A stretch of DNA of 64,000 nt from Mermis nigrescens (taxonomy: Eukaryota; Nematoda; Enoplea; Mermithida; Mermithidae): contig JAVLUZ010000154.1 of NCBI GenBank assembly GCA_036768485.1, positions 38,874,447 through 38,938,446 on the forward strand, written 5' to 3'. Of this stretch, positions 25,124 through 40,100 are shown piece by piece. The notes below the pieces were generated by a model. It was not told the origin of the DNA. It worked only from the letters and a program-made list of their open reading frames with translations, and ran no database searches. Within the stretch, counting starts at the first letter, position 1. Each line of letters opens with the position of its first letter. Made by a program: the position numbers and the translations under genes.

Positions 25124-28100
25124 CATTATTATTATTATCATCATTATTATTATTATTATTCAACTTACTTTTATGTATTTTATTTTATTTATTAGTTAAT
25201 TTAATTTTTTTATTGTATTTATCAAATTCGGGAACTACGTACAAGTAGCGCTTAGGCTGCAATGTGTGTACTGTACAGTTATAGAAATATTAATTTTAAC
25301 TTTGCTCTAAAATGAATGTAATAAAAAGTTTGATTAGTATCAAAAATCGATGCAATAAGAGGTTTAAGGTAAGATTTTTCAGCCCAAGTTTGAGCAAGAC
25401 ATGGTGAACATTTCAAAATTTTTGGCGCTTGCTGCAGAATTATTCATTTTGCGGTTAATCAGAGAAATATTCATATTAAATGGGAAACGAGTGATGAAAT
25501 TTTTTAGAGTAGAATTTGGATGGAATGTGTGGAAATCATTTGTAGGGCTATTTTGAAAAAACATATTTTTTTAAGAATGATTTGAACAAAAGACTTTTTT
25601 TTATTCTGCTGCAATGTATAGAGTAGAGGTGCATCGGTGCAGTGTTTTTTTTTGTACAAGGTCCGTTTGTATAGTCATGGCCTCTGAAAAAAACCACGTT
25701 TCATGTTTTTTTGCATATATTCATTGTGCAAGCACCCCAGTCTAGAAACTTATATAATCAGAGCAATGTCCCGTCGATGCTTCATATTTCGCCACTTAGT
25801 TAATTTCATAGATCTCTCTAGTCTTGGAGAAAAAATCGATCAAAGTCAAAACTAAAAAAAACAGCAAATTCCATTTGGGAAGTAAAAAAACCATGGGAAA
25901 TAAGAAAACCACCCCCAAAATGTTATGCGAATTGCGTGGTTTGCAGCGTAAAATAGTTAGTTGACCTTACATGATCATATTTTAAAAAAATTTATTTTTC
26001 ACGATTTTCCGTTCATTTTATTACATTTATATAAAAATCAATAATGTTTTCTGAATTTTATTAAAAGTTCTATAAATTTCACAAATGAAGTCTTCAATTG
26101 ATAAAAGCAACTCTAGTAGGTAAGTCTCTTCTACACCCTCTGCAAGAAATCAGTGCAAAATTATGCAACTTGATGAAAAGTAATTTCGTTGCCATGACAA
26201 CTTATACTTAGCATTGGTCTTTTTTCAGGTTACAGTGGGTTTTTTTAGGTTATAATCGAACTTATTTAGCAGTTTTTGGGGTGATTCCCGTTTTTTGTGA
26301 AAAATAAATATCAGGCATCATGTAAGGTGCTACGAGGCACATTCCTGCTAAGTTTTGTAAAAATTGGCGCTGGTTTTTTTAGGTTACAACTGGTTTTTTT
26401 AGGTTTGACTTTGAAGGTATACTGTAGCTGTGTGGATGACATAGGACATCTAAATTTTTTTCTGACATTTGTCTGCAAGGGAGCCTAACGTTAAAACGTA
26501 AGATTCCAGCAGATATGAATACGGGTAGAAATACTGACCCTCAAAAATGCTTCAAAAAATTCATAAAAACGACAATTTTTAGGAACTTTTCGACAAATTT
26601 ATATCACAAGTTTCTGAATGATTCGGAAAGAGATCAGGGGTCAGTTGTAATCCTCAGGGCACAGGTTGTTCGCCAGTATAATATCATCAGTCATCTCCTT
26701 TGGTTATGGAAAAAAGGGGTGGTATTTTTTTAGGTTACAAATCGACTGGTTTTTTAGAGGACACACTATACACATCTTGTACACACAAATTTTTGGGTAC
26801 TATAATATGGTACAGTAGCGATTTTAGTGTGGCAAAAACAGAGTTGTTCGACCTTTGGTAGTGTATTTTAGCTAATTTCTGTGTTTCGGAGGGCAAAAAT
26901 CACTAATAATCGACTCAAAACGGCGCGAAGCGTCGAAAAATTTGGCATTTTGTCTTTCGAAATATAATTTCTGACATTATAAAGATATATAGAACGTATT
27001 TTGTCGACTCCAATTGTTATTAACGCCTACTTCAGAGTTTAAATAATCAGAATTTTGTTTTCAAAGAATTATTTAATTAATTGGATGACATTCTAACATG
27101 TCAAACAGTAAAACTTTTGCTTTAGTTTCGCAACATTTTACGACTTGCGTGCAGAATGAGTCAAAATCTTAGTGCAACCACTGCAAAAAAATGTAATTAT
27201 TATCATTGACGAATCGAGTATTAATGTCTGCATTTGAATATAATTCAACATTAGAGTAAAACTCTAATTCGAGAAGATTTTTTTGTAAATAAAGACGAGA
27301 TAATTAGCTACAATCTTCTTCTGTATCATTATTTGGCATCGGCGCTGGTGCCAAGCTGGCACTGGCCCGGTGCCAGTCCCATCCCTAGTATATAGCACGC
27401 TATACATATATGCACATAGTGGAATGAGGGGGTACTAGAAAATTCAAGCGCTGCGAAGCGACAGGAAAATTTGATATGTTCTTCGTATTATCTCCGCTAA
27501 AGGGTCAGCAAGACATGCGCTATCCGGCGTGATTTCGAGCTGACGGAACGTTTTTGCAACATTTTTGAACACAAAATCAGTGGTGTCAAAATTTTCTTTT
27601 TACGCAAAAATGTGCCAGAAATTGGTATTTTTATGTTTTTTAGTATTTAAAGCGATACAATGCAGTTAAAATGGACTACAAATGCAATAAAAATGCTGTA
27701 TTACCACGAAAAATGGTTTATCGGCTATTTTGATCATTTTCGTCATTTAAATAGCAAACAAATTGTGTTTTACTGTTTGGATTTCTGAGATTCTACCCCC
27801 CCTCCTGCCGACCCTGATATTGTGCATCTGCCATCTATGAAGCACGCCACGGATGTATAAATCAAAGTACGCATGCTGAATCCCTTTAAAAATTAGAAAT
27901 TGAATTTATAGGATAAGAAATAAATTGAAAAACATTTTTGGAACATTGGAAAAATCCTGAATACGGGACAAGTGGCGAGTTTAGCACGCTTTTAAGCGAA
28001 ATTTCTCATTTCCTCTCTCCTCAGGTTTGTCCATGTAATGCCGATGATCACGTGAGCTGGCTGCTGGACAATGGATTGTTCAAAAAGGCGCTGGATTTCG

Positions 28101-31100
28101 CCAAGCAACATTCCAGACAATTGACCCGTTTTTCGGTGAATTCGGTAGGGCGACGTCTTTTGGATCATCTTCTAGCTGATAAGGGCGACTTTGGCGAAGC
28201 GGCCAAACTTTGCCCCGAAATTTGCGCCACGCGCAAGGACATTTGGGAAGAATATCTGAGCCAATTTGAACGGCACAACAAACTGAAATTATTGGCTTCT
28301 TTCGTTCCCGTCCAAAATCCCCAGCTCGAACCCGAATGCTACCAATCGATCCTGTTGGATTTTCTCAAAGATGATCCGGCAGAATTCAAAGCATGTGTTA
28401 CTTTTTTATCGCTTTTAGTTTTCATATCGCAGTTCAAAGGCTGGATACATTCATATTTCTTTGTTTCTGATCCTATTAATAAGCTGACCGTAATTCTAAC
28501 AAATTTTTCAATGTATTTTTATGATTCTTGTTATTATTTTTATTATTATCATTATTCATTACTGCTATTATTATCATTATAATGAATAATAATCGTAATA
28601 AATAATTATATTATGTACATTCATACATGCACAGCATAGGAATTCGGGGGTGTGAAAACCTAAAGTGCCTTTTTTGGGCCCAAAAATAGCCGGGACGCGT
28701 TAAAAAACATCGTTTTTTTGGCGTTTATGACGATACTCTATCCTTCTAGAGCATAAAATCATGAAAAAAATTTCGAAAAAAGTCGAATTAATTGACCAAT
28801 ATATCGCTTAAAACATGAATATATGGCGCGAAGCGCCGAAAATTTGGCGATTTTGAGCAAATAGATAGCCAAAAACCCTTAAAAAGACACTTTTTCTACC
28901 AATTTTCAGGTAAGTTTAGGAAACTTTTGAAAAATCGCCAATTCTAGGGGGAGGGGTGGAAAATTTTTCGCGGGAGGTGAAAAATGATTGTGCGGGGGGT
29001 GAAAACCCCCAAACCCCCCCCAAGATCATGTATGTGTACATTTATATACATTAGTCGTCATCGCTTCAATGTTAGTGTCCAATGTCTCTATCGGAAGCAT
29101 AATTTAATCATGCCAGCCTAAAAGTAGATTCAATAAGTGTTTTGTGTTGTTTAATTATTAGTAATAATTATTATAAACATTATTTAATGCTACATATATA
29201 TTATTTAATTTGTTGTCATTTGTCATTCAGTTATTCTTTTAGTCTTTTCAAATTGTTTCCATTTGAGCAGTCGGTTCTCTTACGAATCTGTCGAGATGTG
29301 GAAACTTTTATTTCGTATGTCATGCTCGTAGCAAGTGAACGCTTCATTTCTTTATCACGGTAAAAGTAAAATGTATACGTATATGTATCTCAGAGCTCGA
29401 AAATCTGGGAAGGATACTTTCTGGCTCTTTTAGAGGTTGGATAGTTAACAATTTTTTACTAGAACTCAGATTGTATGCTAAATATATAAATAAATATATA
29501 AATATTTAATTCAATGAATAAATAAGATTTTAATTAATAAGTTTATAATATATTTTAATAAATAAATTTATAAAATTAAATAGAATATATAAATCTATGA
29601 ATAAATCGGACCGGGATCAATTTTTAATTGGATATATCCCTTTCGTTCCCGTTATATAATGATGTATGATCGTTGCAAATGGTCTGAAAAAGGTCAGGTG
29701 ACGTAAGCAACGTACCATAATTTTCAATAGGTTTTGTAGCAACTTTACGTTGTTTACTTTTTGATGACGTTAGTTTCTTGACTTGGAAAATATATCGCAT
29801 CATTCCTTGTGTTTACGATTTACATAAAATGTGTTTTGTTTGATTTAGAAAAAAGTAACTTAGATTAGATATGTGCAGCATGAGCATTCTCGGGGGGATA
29901 AATTCTAAAGTGCTTTTTAGGGCCCGAAAATGGTGGGTACCATACGTGTTCTTGAGGGGTTTGACCCCCCAGAATTGTCGATTTTTTGTAAGATTGGTAA
30001 AAGTTGTAAAAAGTGTGCCTTTTAGGCGTTTTTAGCTCATTTTTGGCTCAAAAATCTCAAATTTTCGGCGCCTCGCACCAAATGCACATTTTTCGACTAT
30101 ATTTTGTTCAATTTATTAAAGTTTTTAAAATTTTATTGAGATTACTTTAACGTTCTTATGCGAGTATTGTCTCTGAAACGTCAAAAACAGTGTTTTTGAC
30201 GTGTACCCATCGTTGTTTAGCCCAAAAAAGGCACTTTTTAAAAAATTTTTGCCTCCCCTCCCCAGTCCCCCCAGAATTCCTATGCTGTACATATATGGTG
30301 GGTACGCGTCAAAGACATCGTTTTAAGCGTTTCTGACGACGCTGAAATTTCGAAAAAAATTAAAAATGTTGAAAAGATTGAACAAAATATAGTTAAATTA
30401 TGAGATTATAGCGCGAAACGCTGAAAATTTGACATTTTTAACCGAATAGATAACTAAAATGCTTAAAAAACACTTTTTTACGAATTTGAAGAAATTTTTG
30501 GCAACTTTGGAAAAATCGCGAATTCTGGGGGGTTGAATATTTTTCTGGGCTCAAAACCCCCCCCACCCCCTCAAGATTATGTATGTATGACGAAGACCCT
30601 TCACAGACAACTCAGTGTAAATGTCATTTATACAGAAATTGGTCTTTCAATGGTCGCCCGATCTTTACCGCACTGGGGCCTTAATTAACGAAACCTTGCG
30701 ACGACTTTACAACGACCAATCAGTTAGTCCCGAAAATCATCGGATTTTACTTTCAACGCTCGCCCTACTGTACAGTTATGAACGCAATTACGAACGAGCT
30801 TTGGAGATTAACATGAAATTGGGCGAACGAGGCGTATTCGCGCTTATTGAGCGATATCAGCTTTTTCCTATGGTAAAACGAGTAATGCGATGATGTAAAT
30901 ATGTCTCTTGTGTAAGCTCATATGAAGTAATAGTAATATATTATGTATATAATCAGCAGGCACGTAGCTGGCCGTCCTATTTTCGATGGACTAATCTCAA
31001 TTTTTTGGGGGGACTAAGCCCAAAAGGGCCAAAAATAGCACAAAATAACGTTTAAAAAGTCCTATTTTTCCGAGTTTCCTGAAGTTTGGGGGGTCCGAAC

Positions 31101-34100
31101 CCCTCATTCCCCTCCAGAGATACGTGTCTGATAATCAGCGCATGATAGGTGCATCAGCCATTCCGGCTGTAAGTTTTGGTTTTTTAGCACATTCTCCTAA
31201 TTCGCATCATAAAGTTTACGTATATCTACGTATACCTAATTTACCTTAGCGATAATATACATTTTTGGAAAAATAACTGGTTAACATTCGTGTTTGCTTT
31301 ATGCGGTGCTTTTTATTTCACTTTTTTGCTAAATTTTTAGCTAATTTTTCGCTTATAAAACTTCTAGTGTTTTGCTTGTACCTTTTCGATTTTAAAGGTA
31401 AAAGGCCGCATACAAGAACTAATGAGCATTGACACAGATCTAGCCATACGTTTACTTTTGGAAAATGGTGATAGTTTACCGGCTTCCACCGTTATGCAGC
31501 AGCTTAACAGGCAGCCAAAATTGCAATTGGCCTACCTTGACAGATTGTTTTCCAGGGGCGAAGGTGAATCGTTAATACTGTAGGGATACACGCATTTGCA
31601 TTGTTTCATACAATTATTACATATAAATGATGTTGTAGCTGGCCATTTTACTATTCAGAATTTCTAGTCGACGCGAACTGTGTTTGTACAAACTGTTTTT
31701 CTAGTTAAATGAACCTTTTTGATGTTTTCCAAATTTTGACTTGATTTGACAAAATTTGAAAAAACAATTTAGATTAAAAAAACCTAGTTTGACCTGATTC
31801 TAATGTAATGAAAAGTTTAAAAGACATGTTCAAACTACAGATTTTTACGAATTTGAAAGTTTGAAAAGTTCAAAAATCTAGATTTTGGCTGATGCTTTTC
31901 TTGTTATCGTCCATCATCATACTTCAAGTTTCATCTAATAGCGGAAATTTAATAAAGAAAATTCAATATTTCACAGAATTTCAAATGCGCTTGTCCAGGC
32001 CCGTATTCAGGATTCTATTTGAAGGGGGCAAAAGCATTGAAGTCACCAAAATACCCCCTCCAGAAATGAAAATACCCACCAGAATTCAATTTTTAAAATT
32101 TTTTAGTTTTTTTCGCAATTTTTTAATGCCAATGTATATATAGTGCTCGATGAGAAACGTCGAAAAATGGTGTGTTTTTCGCCATACCACCACTTTTAAG
32201 GCCATTTTTTGACCTTTGAAAAATCTTGCACCCCTCCCCCCCCCGAATTTTCTTGCTGCTCACGTATGGATACGACCCTGTTTATGTCTAAGTATGTAAG
32301 TATGTGTATGAATAATTCAAAATTTTTAGCGCATTATGTCTTTCGCTTTTTGAATAAAAATTGAAAATGCTTTCTCTTTTTTTAATTCAAAAATATGATT
32401 TTCCGTCCGAAATTCGAATATTAGCCTGAATTTAGCCTAAAAATGAAAACAATCTTCTTGCTGAATGAAAATATCAAACTCACTCCGATTTTTTTTAATG
32501 CAAATTAGATTAATGTTTACAGGCCAGGAGTTCGCCGATTTAGCCGTCGTACTGTACGCCGAATATAATCGACCAAAGCTGTTGCCATTTCTGCGGAATG
32601 GCGGACATTACAAACTCGATAGGGCTTTGGAAATATGCAGGTATTGAATTTTTCGTTCCTATAATTGTTTACTTTTAAAAAAGAAGTTTTACACTTGGTA
32701 ATTAATTACTTACTAGGTACTCAAAGTTATTTTTTCACACTCATAAGCATACATGCACATTAAGAGGTGTATTACCCCATTAAGGGGTCAAAAGGTTATG
32801 TACTGTCCAGCATACATGGACAAATCGTACAACTCCATTCAACCCAGTAATAATAGGAACCGGGTTGGTATCAGTGGGAAGAGCTGCCGGTATCAATGGA
32901 AAATTTAGAAATTTTGAACAAATGAAAGAAAAATGATGGAAATTCACAAAAATGACTCTAAAATCAGTCAATCAACTAGAAAATGGAATATGAATCCAGG
33001 AAAATACGTGAAAACCATTTGAAAATCAGCTAATGAACCAATCAATCAATGGCTAACCAACCAATAATCAATCAAACAATCAATAATTAACCAATGAACC
33101 ACTAAGCAACCAATCAACCAACCAAGCAACCATTTAGTAAAAGGACAACCAACCAAATAATTCGGCAGCCGGTATCAATTTGAAGGACAACCAACCAAAT
33201 AATTCGGCAGCCGGTATCAATGGGAATAGTCCATGTATGCTGTCCAGTGATTTCGGCCCAAAACAGTGAATTTTCAGGTGTTTTTGGTCTGATATGCCTG
33301 ATAAACAACTTGATATTGAAAAAATCTCGAATTTCACCCCTCCCTGTCCACCCTGGCCTTGTGCATCTATGTTGATATAAGTGACTTGTCCTGTTTTCTT
33401 TGATCAGGACTTCAAAGTATCTGTTTTTTATTTATAAAAAAGGAACAAGTGTCGATATTTCATTAAAAGCCGAAAAGTGTACTCTATTCTAGGAGAAAAA
33501 AGCTGAAACGAGCTTGCGAATAGCTGTTGCTGTCTTTGGCTTGCTCTGGGATTAGACGTGTAACAGGTGGATGGGGAATCCCCCCAACCAAAGTTGGTCG
33601 TCCCCATCCTTCCAAAACCAGAAAATTTTTGACCTCTCCCATTTTTTGAAAAATTAGCGATTTTCGGCCGTTTTTAGCTGTTTTTTGGCGGTTTTTGGCC
33701 AAAAATTGGAGGTCATTTACCCCCCCCTAAAAATGGCCGGGGACCCCCACCCAAAAGTTTAAGTCGTTACATGTATGTCGGAAATGCATTGAAAGCATTT
33801 CACGAATAATTTATGCTATCTAATATTTACGAAATTACTAGCATTTACTATTGTTTCTATTGGCAACGTAAAACACTGGCATATTAACGAATAGAAGATT
33901 TTTGATTTTTGTATGTCGTTGACCTGAGTTTTGCACATTTTCTCAAGAAAAGTTCACTTTTCTCGTTTTGGAGGTAACACCACAGGACTTCTTCTTTAGG
34001 ATGTTTTTATTATCTAATTTTCATTTTCACCGTTATCATTATAATAACTTAAAACGAGTTCTTCTATCACGGGAATAATTTTTATGATTTACTAATTTAG

Positions 34101-37100
34101 TACTATAATTATATTTATGTCCATTAAAAAAGCACCATTTTAAACGTATTCTAAATAATTAATTAAAAAATTTTGCGTGCTAAATTTTTAAAGGGTTCAA
34201 TCTGATACTGAAAATAAATGTAAAGGCCATGATAACCATCGTATTTTTCATTGGATAGATCGAAGGAACTTGTGGCTGAATGCGCCTTTTTATTGGCTCG
34301 TGGCGGAAACAGAAAGGAGGCATTAAGATACATCCTGATGGGAGCTACAAGTTCATCCTCGGCTTCGAAATCACCGGTAAGCATACATTATCTTGGGGTT
34401 CCAACCTCTGAAGAGTTTTCACCCTCCCCCATTAAATATTTCACCTTGTCGTCCCAGAATTCGCTAATTTTCAAAAAATTTAAAACAAAAAATCGTGGAA
34501 AAGATGCTATTTAAGCGTTTTTAGCTATGTATTTGCTCCAAAGTGTCAAATTTTAGGCGCTTCGCGACATATACTAATTTTTTGACAATATTTCGTTCAC
34601 TTTATTCGAATTTTTCTATTTTCTCGAAAGTTTTTTAGTTTTACGCTCTAGAAAGATAGAGCGTCGTCAGACAGAAATGCCAAAAAATGACGTTTTTGAC
34701 GCGTATCTACCATTTTTTGAGCCCAAAAAGGGCACTTTAAAACTCCCTCCCAGAATTTCCATACAATGCATGTCTGCCGGTTAGTTCATTATGTGTTAAT
34801 CAAGTTTGCCTGGCTTAGCCTACAACTACGGGATAGACGATTGTTAAAACGTGTCGCAAAATAGGATACGTGAAGCATAGTTTTTGTATTTGGCAAAAAT
34901 TTTTCCCAACTTAAAAAAACTTTTTGGTACCGTCTTTGTACAATTACAAAGATTTTCAAGAGGGAAAAAATTAAAAATTTTAGCAATTTTTAAAAATTCT
35001 CGACGTTTCGCGCCGAAATCACTACTGTTATGTTTAGCTTCATGACAATAAAAATTGAGCTCAAAGATAAAAAATGTAATCAAGCGCTTCGCTCCGGTTT
35101 CTGTGTTATTTCTCATTGTAAACCCCCAGCATGAGTATAAAAGCTTAAATCAGCCAAAATGCACCGTTTGCCTGTATAAGCCTAAAGTTGACTTGGAGTT
35201 ATAAAAAATATGTCCAAATAGAAGCTTCACAAAGCTTCAAAATGGTTCGATGAAAATGACTTAATTCTTGGCGCTACCCCATTTAAATTTTCTGAACTCA
35301 AAAGATCCCAAATTCTAATTGAAAACTGCGCAAATGTATAAAAGTTTTCCAACGCTTCATGCCGTGTTTAAAGATTTTTCGTCTTTTAATAATCAGAAAC
35401 ACTTAAATTGACTAAACGACACTAAACGTTAAAAAACACAGTTTCACTTTATAAAAACGCCTTACTGCATCATATTGTACTAGAACACCAAAATTTGCAT
35501 GATCAATTGTGCATACGGTTTGGGACAGTCTTTGTACAGGGTGGTTAATAACCTTTTGCTAGGGGGTCAGTGCTATAGCTATAGAACATGGGATCAAACC
35601 AAATATACCATTGGATAGAGAATTTAAAACGGAATTTATTGATGCCAAATTAAAAATCAGTGTGCCTAATACCGTCAAGAGAAATAGTTTTCAAACGATC
35701 GGGGTATGAGCACAATTAATAAATGTCCATTTCCGATACTTATCAAGATATTTTTCACGTTTCTGTATAAAGTTTTATATCTATACCAATTAGGTCCTAT
35801 TTTCGGCCTGAAAAATATTTGGTCGTTGGTCAGACTGTTTTTGTTTACGACAAGGCGCCTTGCATGTGAGCTAATGCAACCCAACATTTCTTAAAACAAT
35901 CAAACGTCCAATTTTAAGGGTAACGATATTTAGCCCGAAAATTCACTCAACTTAAATGCCGCCGAAACCATTGGGCCATTCATAAAGATGAAGTCGAGGC
36001 GGAAATACTTGCTAAAATCTGACTGGTCGATAATCATATGAAATTTTGCACAGAAAGGAGGAAAATATTTGGAAAAGTCTTGAAAATCGACGTGGTCTGT
36101 TTATTGGTATGTGCTCATACCCAGATCAGTTTGAAAGCTGTTTTTTCGCACAAGTGATAGGCATACTGATCATTAATCTGGTATCAATAAATTCCGTTTC
36201 ACATTCTCTATCTAAAGGTATATTTGGTTTGATCCCAAGCCTTGTAGTTATAGCGCTGACCCCCTAGCAAAAGGTTGTTAAGCACCCGGTACATGCGCAA
36301 AATGGACCTTGTACAAAAAAATCATTTCTGAGTTTACGCTTTAATTATGGACAAGCATATGAATGGTGTTTGTACCTGCTGCTCAAATTTAAATTTAAAG
36401 AACTCTAATTGTGAATCGGCATTGGAAAAAAGGGTAGAAGGTAAGAGACATCCGCAGACTTATATTACCGAGTCATCGGCAAAATCAAGCGGTCTAATTT
36501 CATTAGCTTTCTGCTTTGCAATGAGTGAAATCACGAGGGTTGATCAAAAATGTCCCGGAATGTACCTATAACTTTTGATAGGAGCAAAATTGAATTAAAC
36601 AAATTATATCTTTACAAAGCTGAGCCTTTGCTGTGTAAACCTGCAAATTTTCAATTTTTCCTGCGTATTGGATGCTGATTGGTGGTCGTTTATCATTATC
36701 GTACTTTGTGCAACTAAGGGAAACTCAAAATTTGAAGTTCGGGCAAACATTAAATTATTGGTTTAACTTGGATGGAATTCGAAGGACATTCCGATCACTC
36801 TATAAAAAGTTTATGGAGGCAGTGCTCCCAATAGAACATCAATTCATGACTGGTGCAAGCAATTTAGAGATGGATAAGATCTATGTGATAGACTGCACGC
36901 ATGGCCGGTCTGAAGGGTCAGTTCAATTGAACGGGATCAGTCGGAGAGCTCTATTGTTACAAGCAAATATCATCGAAATATGGATGAAACCAGTAAAGGC
37001 AGCAACCGCATTAAACATTTGATCGATGGTACCATGTCCGGCAAATACAACAACATGTAAAAATTAAATTACGTTTAAAAAATTGGCTTAATCAGTCAAA

Positions 37101-40100
37101 TCGCGTCATAACTACTTTTATTCACAGTTTTGGTCGAGTTTCAAGCACTTTTGCGGAATAGTTCTTATTTTTATCTTTTCTGCTTTTATTATTTCCTCAT
37201 CTTATTTCCGTAAACAATTTTTACTTTTGTCTATGAGGATCTAGACCGCCTTGTAATTCTCAACGTGCATCTACGGACACGCGCTTGGGGGAGGCTTGTG
37301 GTCTAGAGCCCCGAATGAAAAAAATGTGAAAGTTTCTAAAGAAAATGTAGCAAAATGGCAGTCAGAAATGGATGAAAATCAATTATTTTCTTCAAAGTGC
37401 TTGACATTGACTATAAATTGTGGATTAATATAGTTTTTACGCTGCTTTAGCATTTATGTCAATTTTGAGGTCATCAGCAAAGCTCTAGATGGCTGCTCAG
37501 ATGGTAACGAGTCCAGACAAGCAAACAAACAAGAAAAAACAAACACACACAAACACACAATGAAAATTAACATTTTCTAAAAATTATAGAAATTGACCAG
37601 AAACTGTAGATCAACATGCAGTTCTCGCCACGATGGACAGTCTCTAAAGTTCTAACAGTCCTCGAAGTTCTCTTACGGATCTGCTGTGCTAAAACATAAC
37701 GTTCTTCGGGCATACATGTAACAGCTCAGAATTTTGGATTGGGGAGGTCCCCGGTCATTTTTAGGGGGAGGATGACCTCAAATTTTTAGCCAAAAACGCC
37801 TGAAAATGGTTTAAAAAATTTGGTTCTTTCCATAAATTTTGGAGTCAAAAATTTTCCGGCTTTGGGAGGGGATCCCTCCTATTATGTACATGCATGCCGT
37901 TAAGGAATATTACTTGTTCAAATTTCATGACGAGAACTACTGCTTCAACGCTACTTTTAGCATTTATTTAGGATTTTTGGCGTCATTTTGCTCCCAAAAA
38001 AGCTTAAATTTGACTAGCAGACTGGTCACGCTGTGTTTCTATGGTAACGACTTTGACCTAAATGTGTATTCGTAAAAAAATTCAGGCGGCTTTGTCGCCC
38101 AACGACGTGGTTCAAGCGGCCGTGCGCTTTTGCCAAGAACACGACGATCGCGACTTGTGGACGGCTCTGATCGACCACTGCGCCGAGTCGCTGGACGGAC
38201 GCCTCGTAACTGCTTTGATGCGCGCCGCCGGCGCCCATTTGGACGATCCGCGTCAGCTCATCGCTCGCATTAGGCCCGGCGCTCGCGTCCCCGATCTCAA
38301 AGCGTCGCTGGTCAAAATGCTACGTGACTATAATTCGCATATCGATCTGCAAAAGGGTAAGCTAGAATCACACGTAGCGTGGGCACACCTAGGCGTAGGG
38401 TGTTTGGGGAGTATGCACCCCCAGAAACCTAAATACCCCCTCACAGAAATCAATTTTTAAAATTTTTTGTTTTTTTGCAATTTTTGATGCCAATGGATAG
38501 TGCTCGATGAGAAACGTTGAAAAATGGTGTTTTTTTGCCGTACCACCATTTTAAGGCCATTTTTTACCTTTGAAAAAATCTTGCACCCTCCTCCACAGAA
38601 TTTTCTTGCTGCCCATGTATGAGCGTGGAGGTTGGGGTTACACATGGGCGTGGGGGTCTGTGGGTATGCGACCCCGCAGAAGTTGAAAAGCCCCCCACAG
38701 ATTACTGTAAACCCCCCACTCCCAGAATTTTCTTACTGCCCAAGTATGATTGGGGTGTCTAGACCTCCGAGAATTCGATCGACTCCCGAAAATCGATAGG
38801 CTCGCAGAATTGTATTTTTGTCATGTTTTTTGAGGATTTCTACCGGTTATGTGCTACCCAGCCGCCCTAGGATTCGGCTGCTGCTCATGTGTGGTTAGAA
38901 TCACAATTTTACATGTTGACATGTTTGACCTGTAGAACGTCCACTGGATGACCCATTGTAGAATCAGAATTTTCCAATTTTCTATAAAACATGGAAAACG
39001 AGTTATTTTATGCGTTTTTATCGAAGTTTTAGCTCCAAAGCATAAACGATCCATTGGGTGCTTCACTTTCTCCCCTCCCGCGAGACATTTTTAGCCCCTC
39101 ACGGGATTTGATTTTCGAAAAAATAGTAGATATTTTGCTGGTTCAATCGTTTTAGCGATCTTTTTATTCAAAAGTCAATTTTTAGGCGCTTCGCGCCGTA
39201 TTTGTAAATGTGCTTACTTGTTTTTTTACTATATTTTCTTAAACTTGCTCGATTTTTTGCTAATTTTCCGATATTTTTTTTGATTTTTTTCTATTTTCAA
39301 TGTTTTATGTTTCAGAATGAAACTGCATCGTCGGAAACGTTAAAAAATTGTCTTTTAGACGAATACTCATCGTTTATAAGCTCAAAAAAGGCACTTTAGG
39401 AGAAATTTTATGCTTAAATGTATCATTTTAATACATATAGTGACTGCCTTCCCAGAATTCCCACCACACCTGAGCGTGGGGGTTTGGGGAGTATGCACCC
39501 CCAGAAACCAAAATACTCCCCCCCAGAAATCAAAATAACTCCCCCCAGAATTCAATTTTTGAAAAATTTTTTCGCAATTTTTTGATGCCAATGGATAGTG
39601 CTCGATGAGAAATGTTGAAGAATTGTGTTTTTTGCCATACCACCATTTTTAAGGTCATTTTTTGGCCTTTGAAAATTTAAAACCCCCAGAATTTTGGTGC
39701 TACAGATTCCCACGATGTACACCTTACGTAATTTAATGTGGTTTTCGTCTTCGATATTCATTTCATGTGATCGTCTAAATGCGATTTTTTTATTCTCGCA
39801 TTTTTAATTGTGGCCTCTAGCCTATTTGTATTTAAGTTTTAATAATTTATTTTTTAGGTTGTCGGACGGTATTATTCAACGATTGTTATTCCACTTTGCA
39901 CAAACTAGTTCGCCGTATAAATAAAGGAACGGGGCTACAGTATTCCGCTGGAAAACCGAACAGTATTTTCAAGGCTAGTTCGTGCAGAACCTGCGGCAAA
40001 AGTTTACAATGCACTGACGACGTACAGGGCGCCGTTGTGGATGACATTGTAATTTTTTGGTGTAAACACGCCTATCATTCGAAATGCCTTCCGGGCAACA

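Noticed and set aside
33114..33337. Minus-strand ORFs with a duplicated peptide
   Set aside because: Produced by the 41-bp tandem duplication in a foldback repeat, not a gene.
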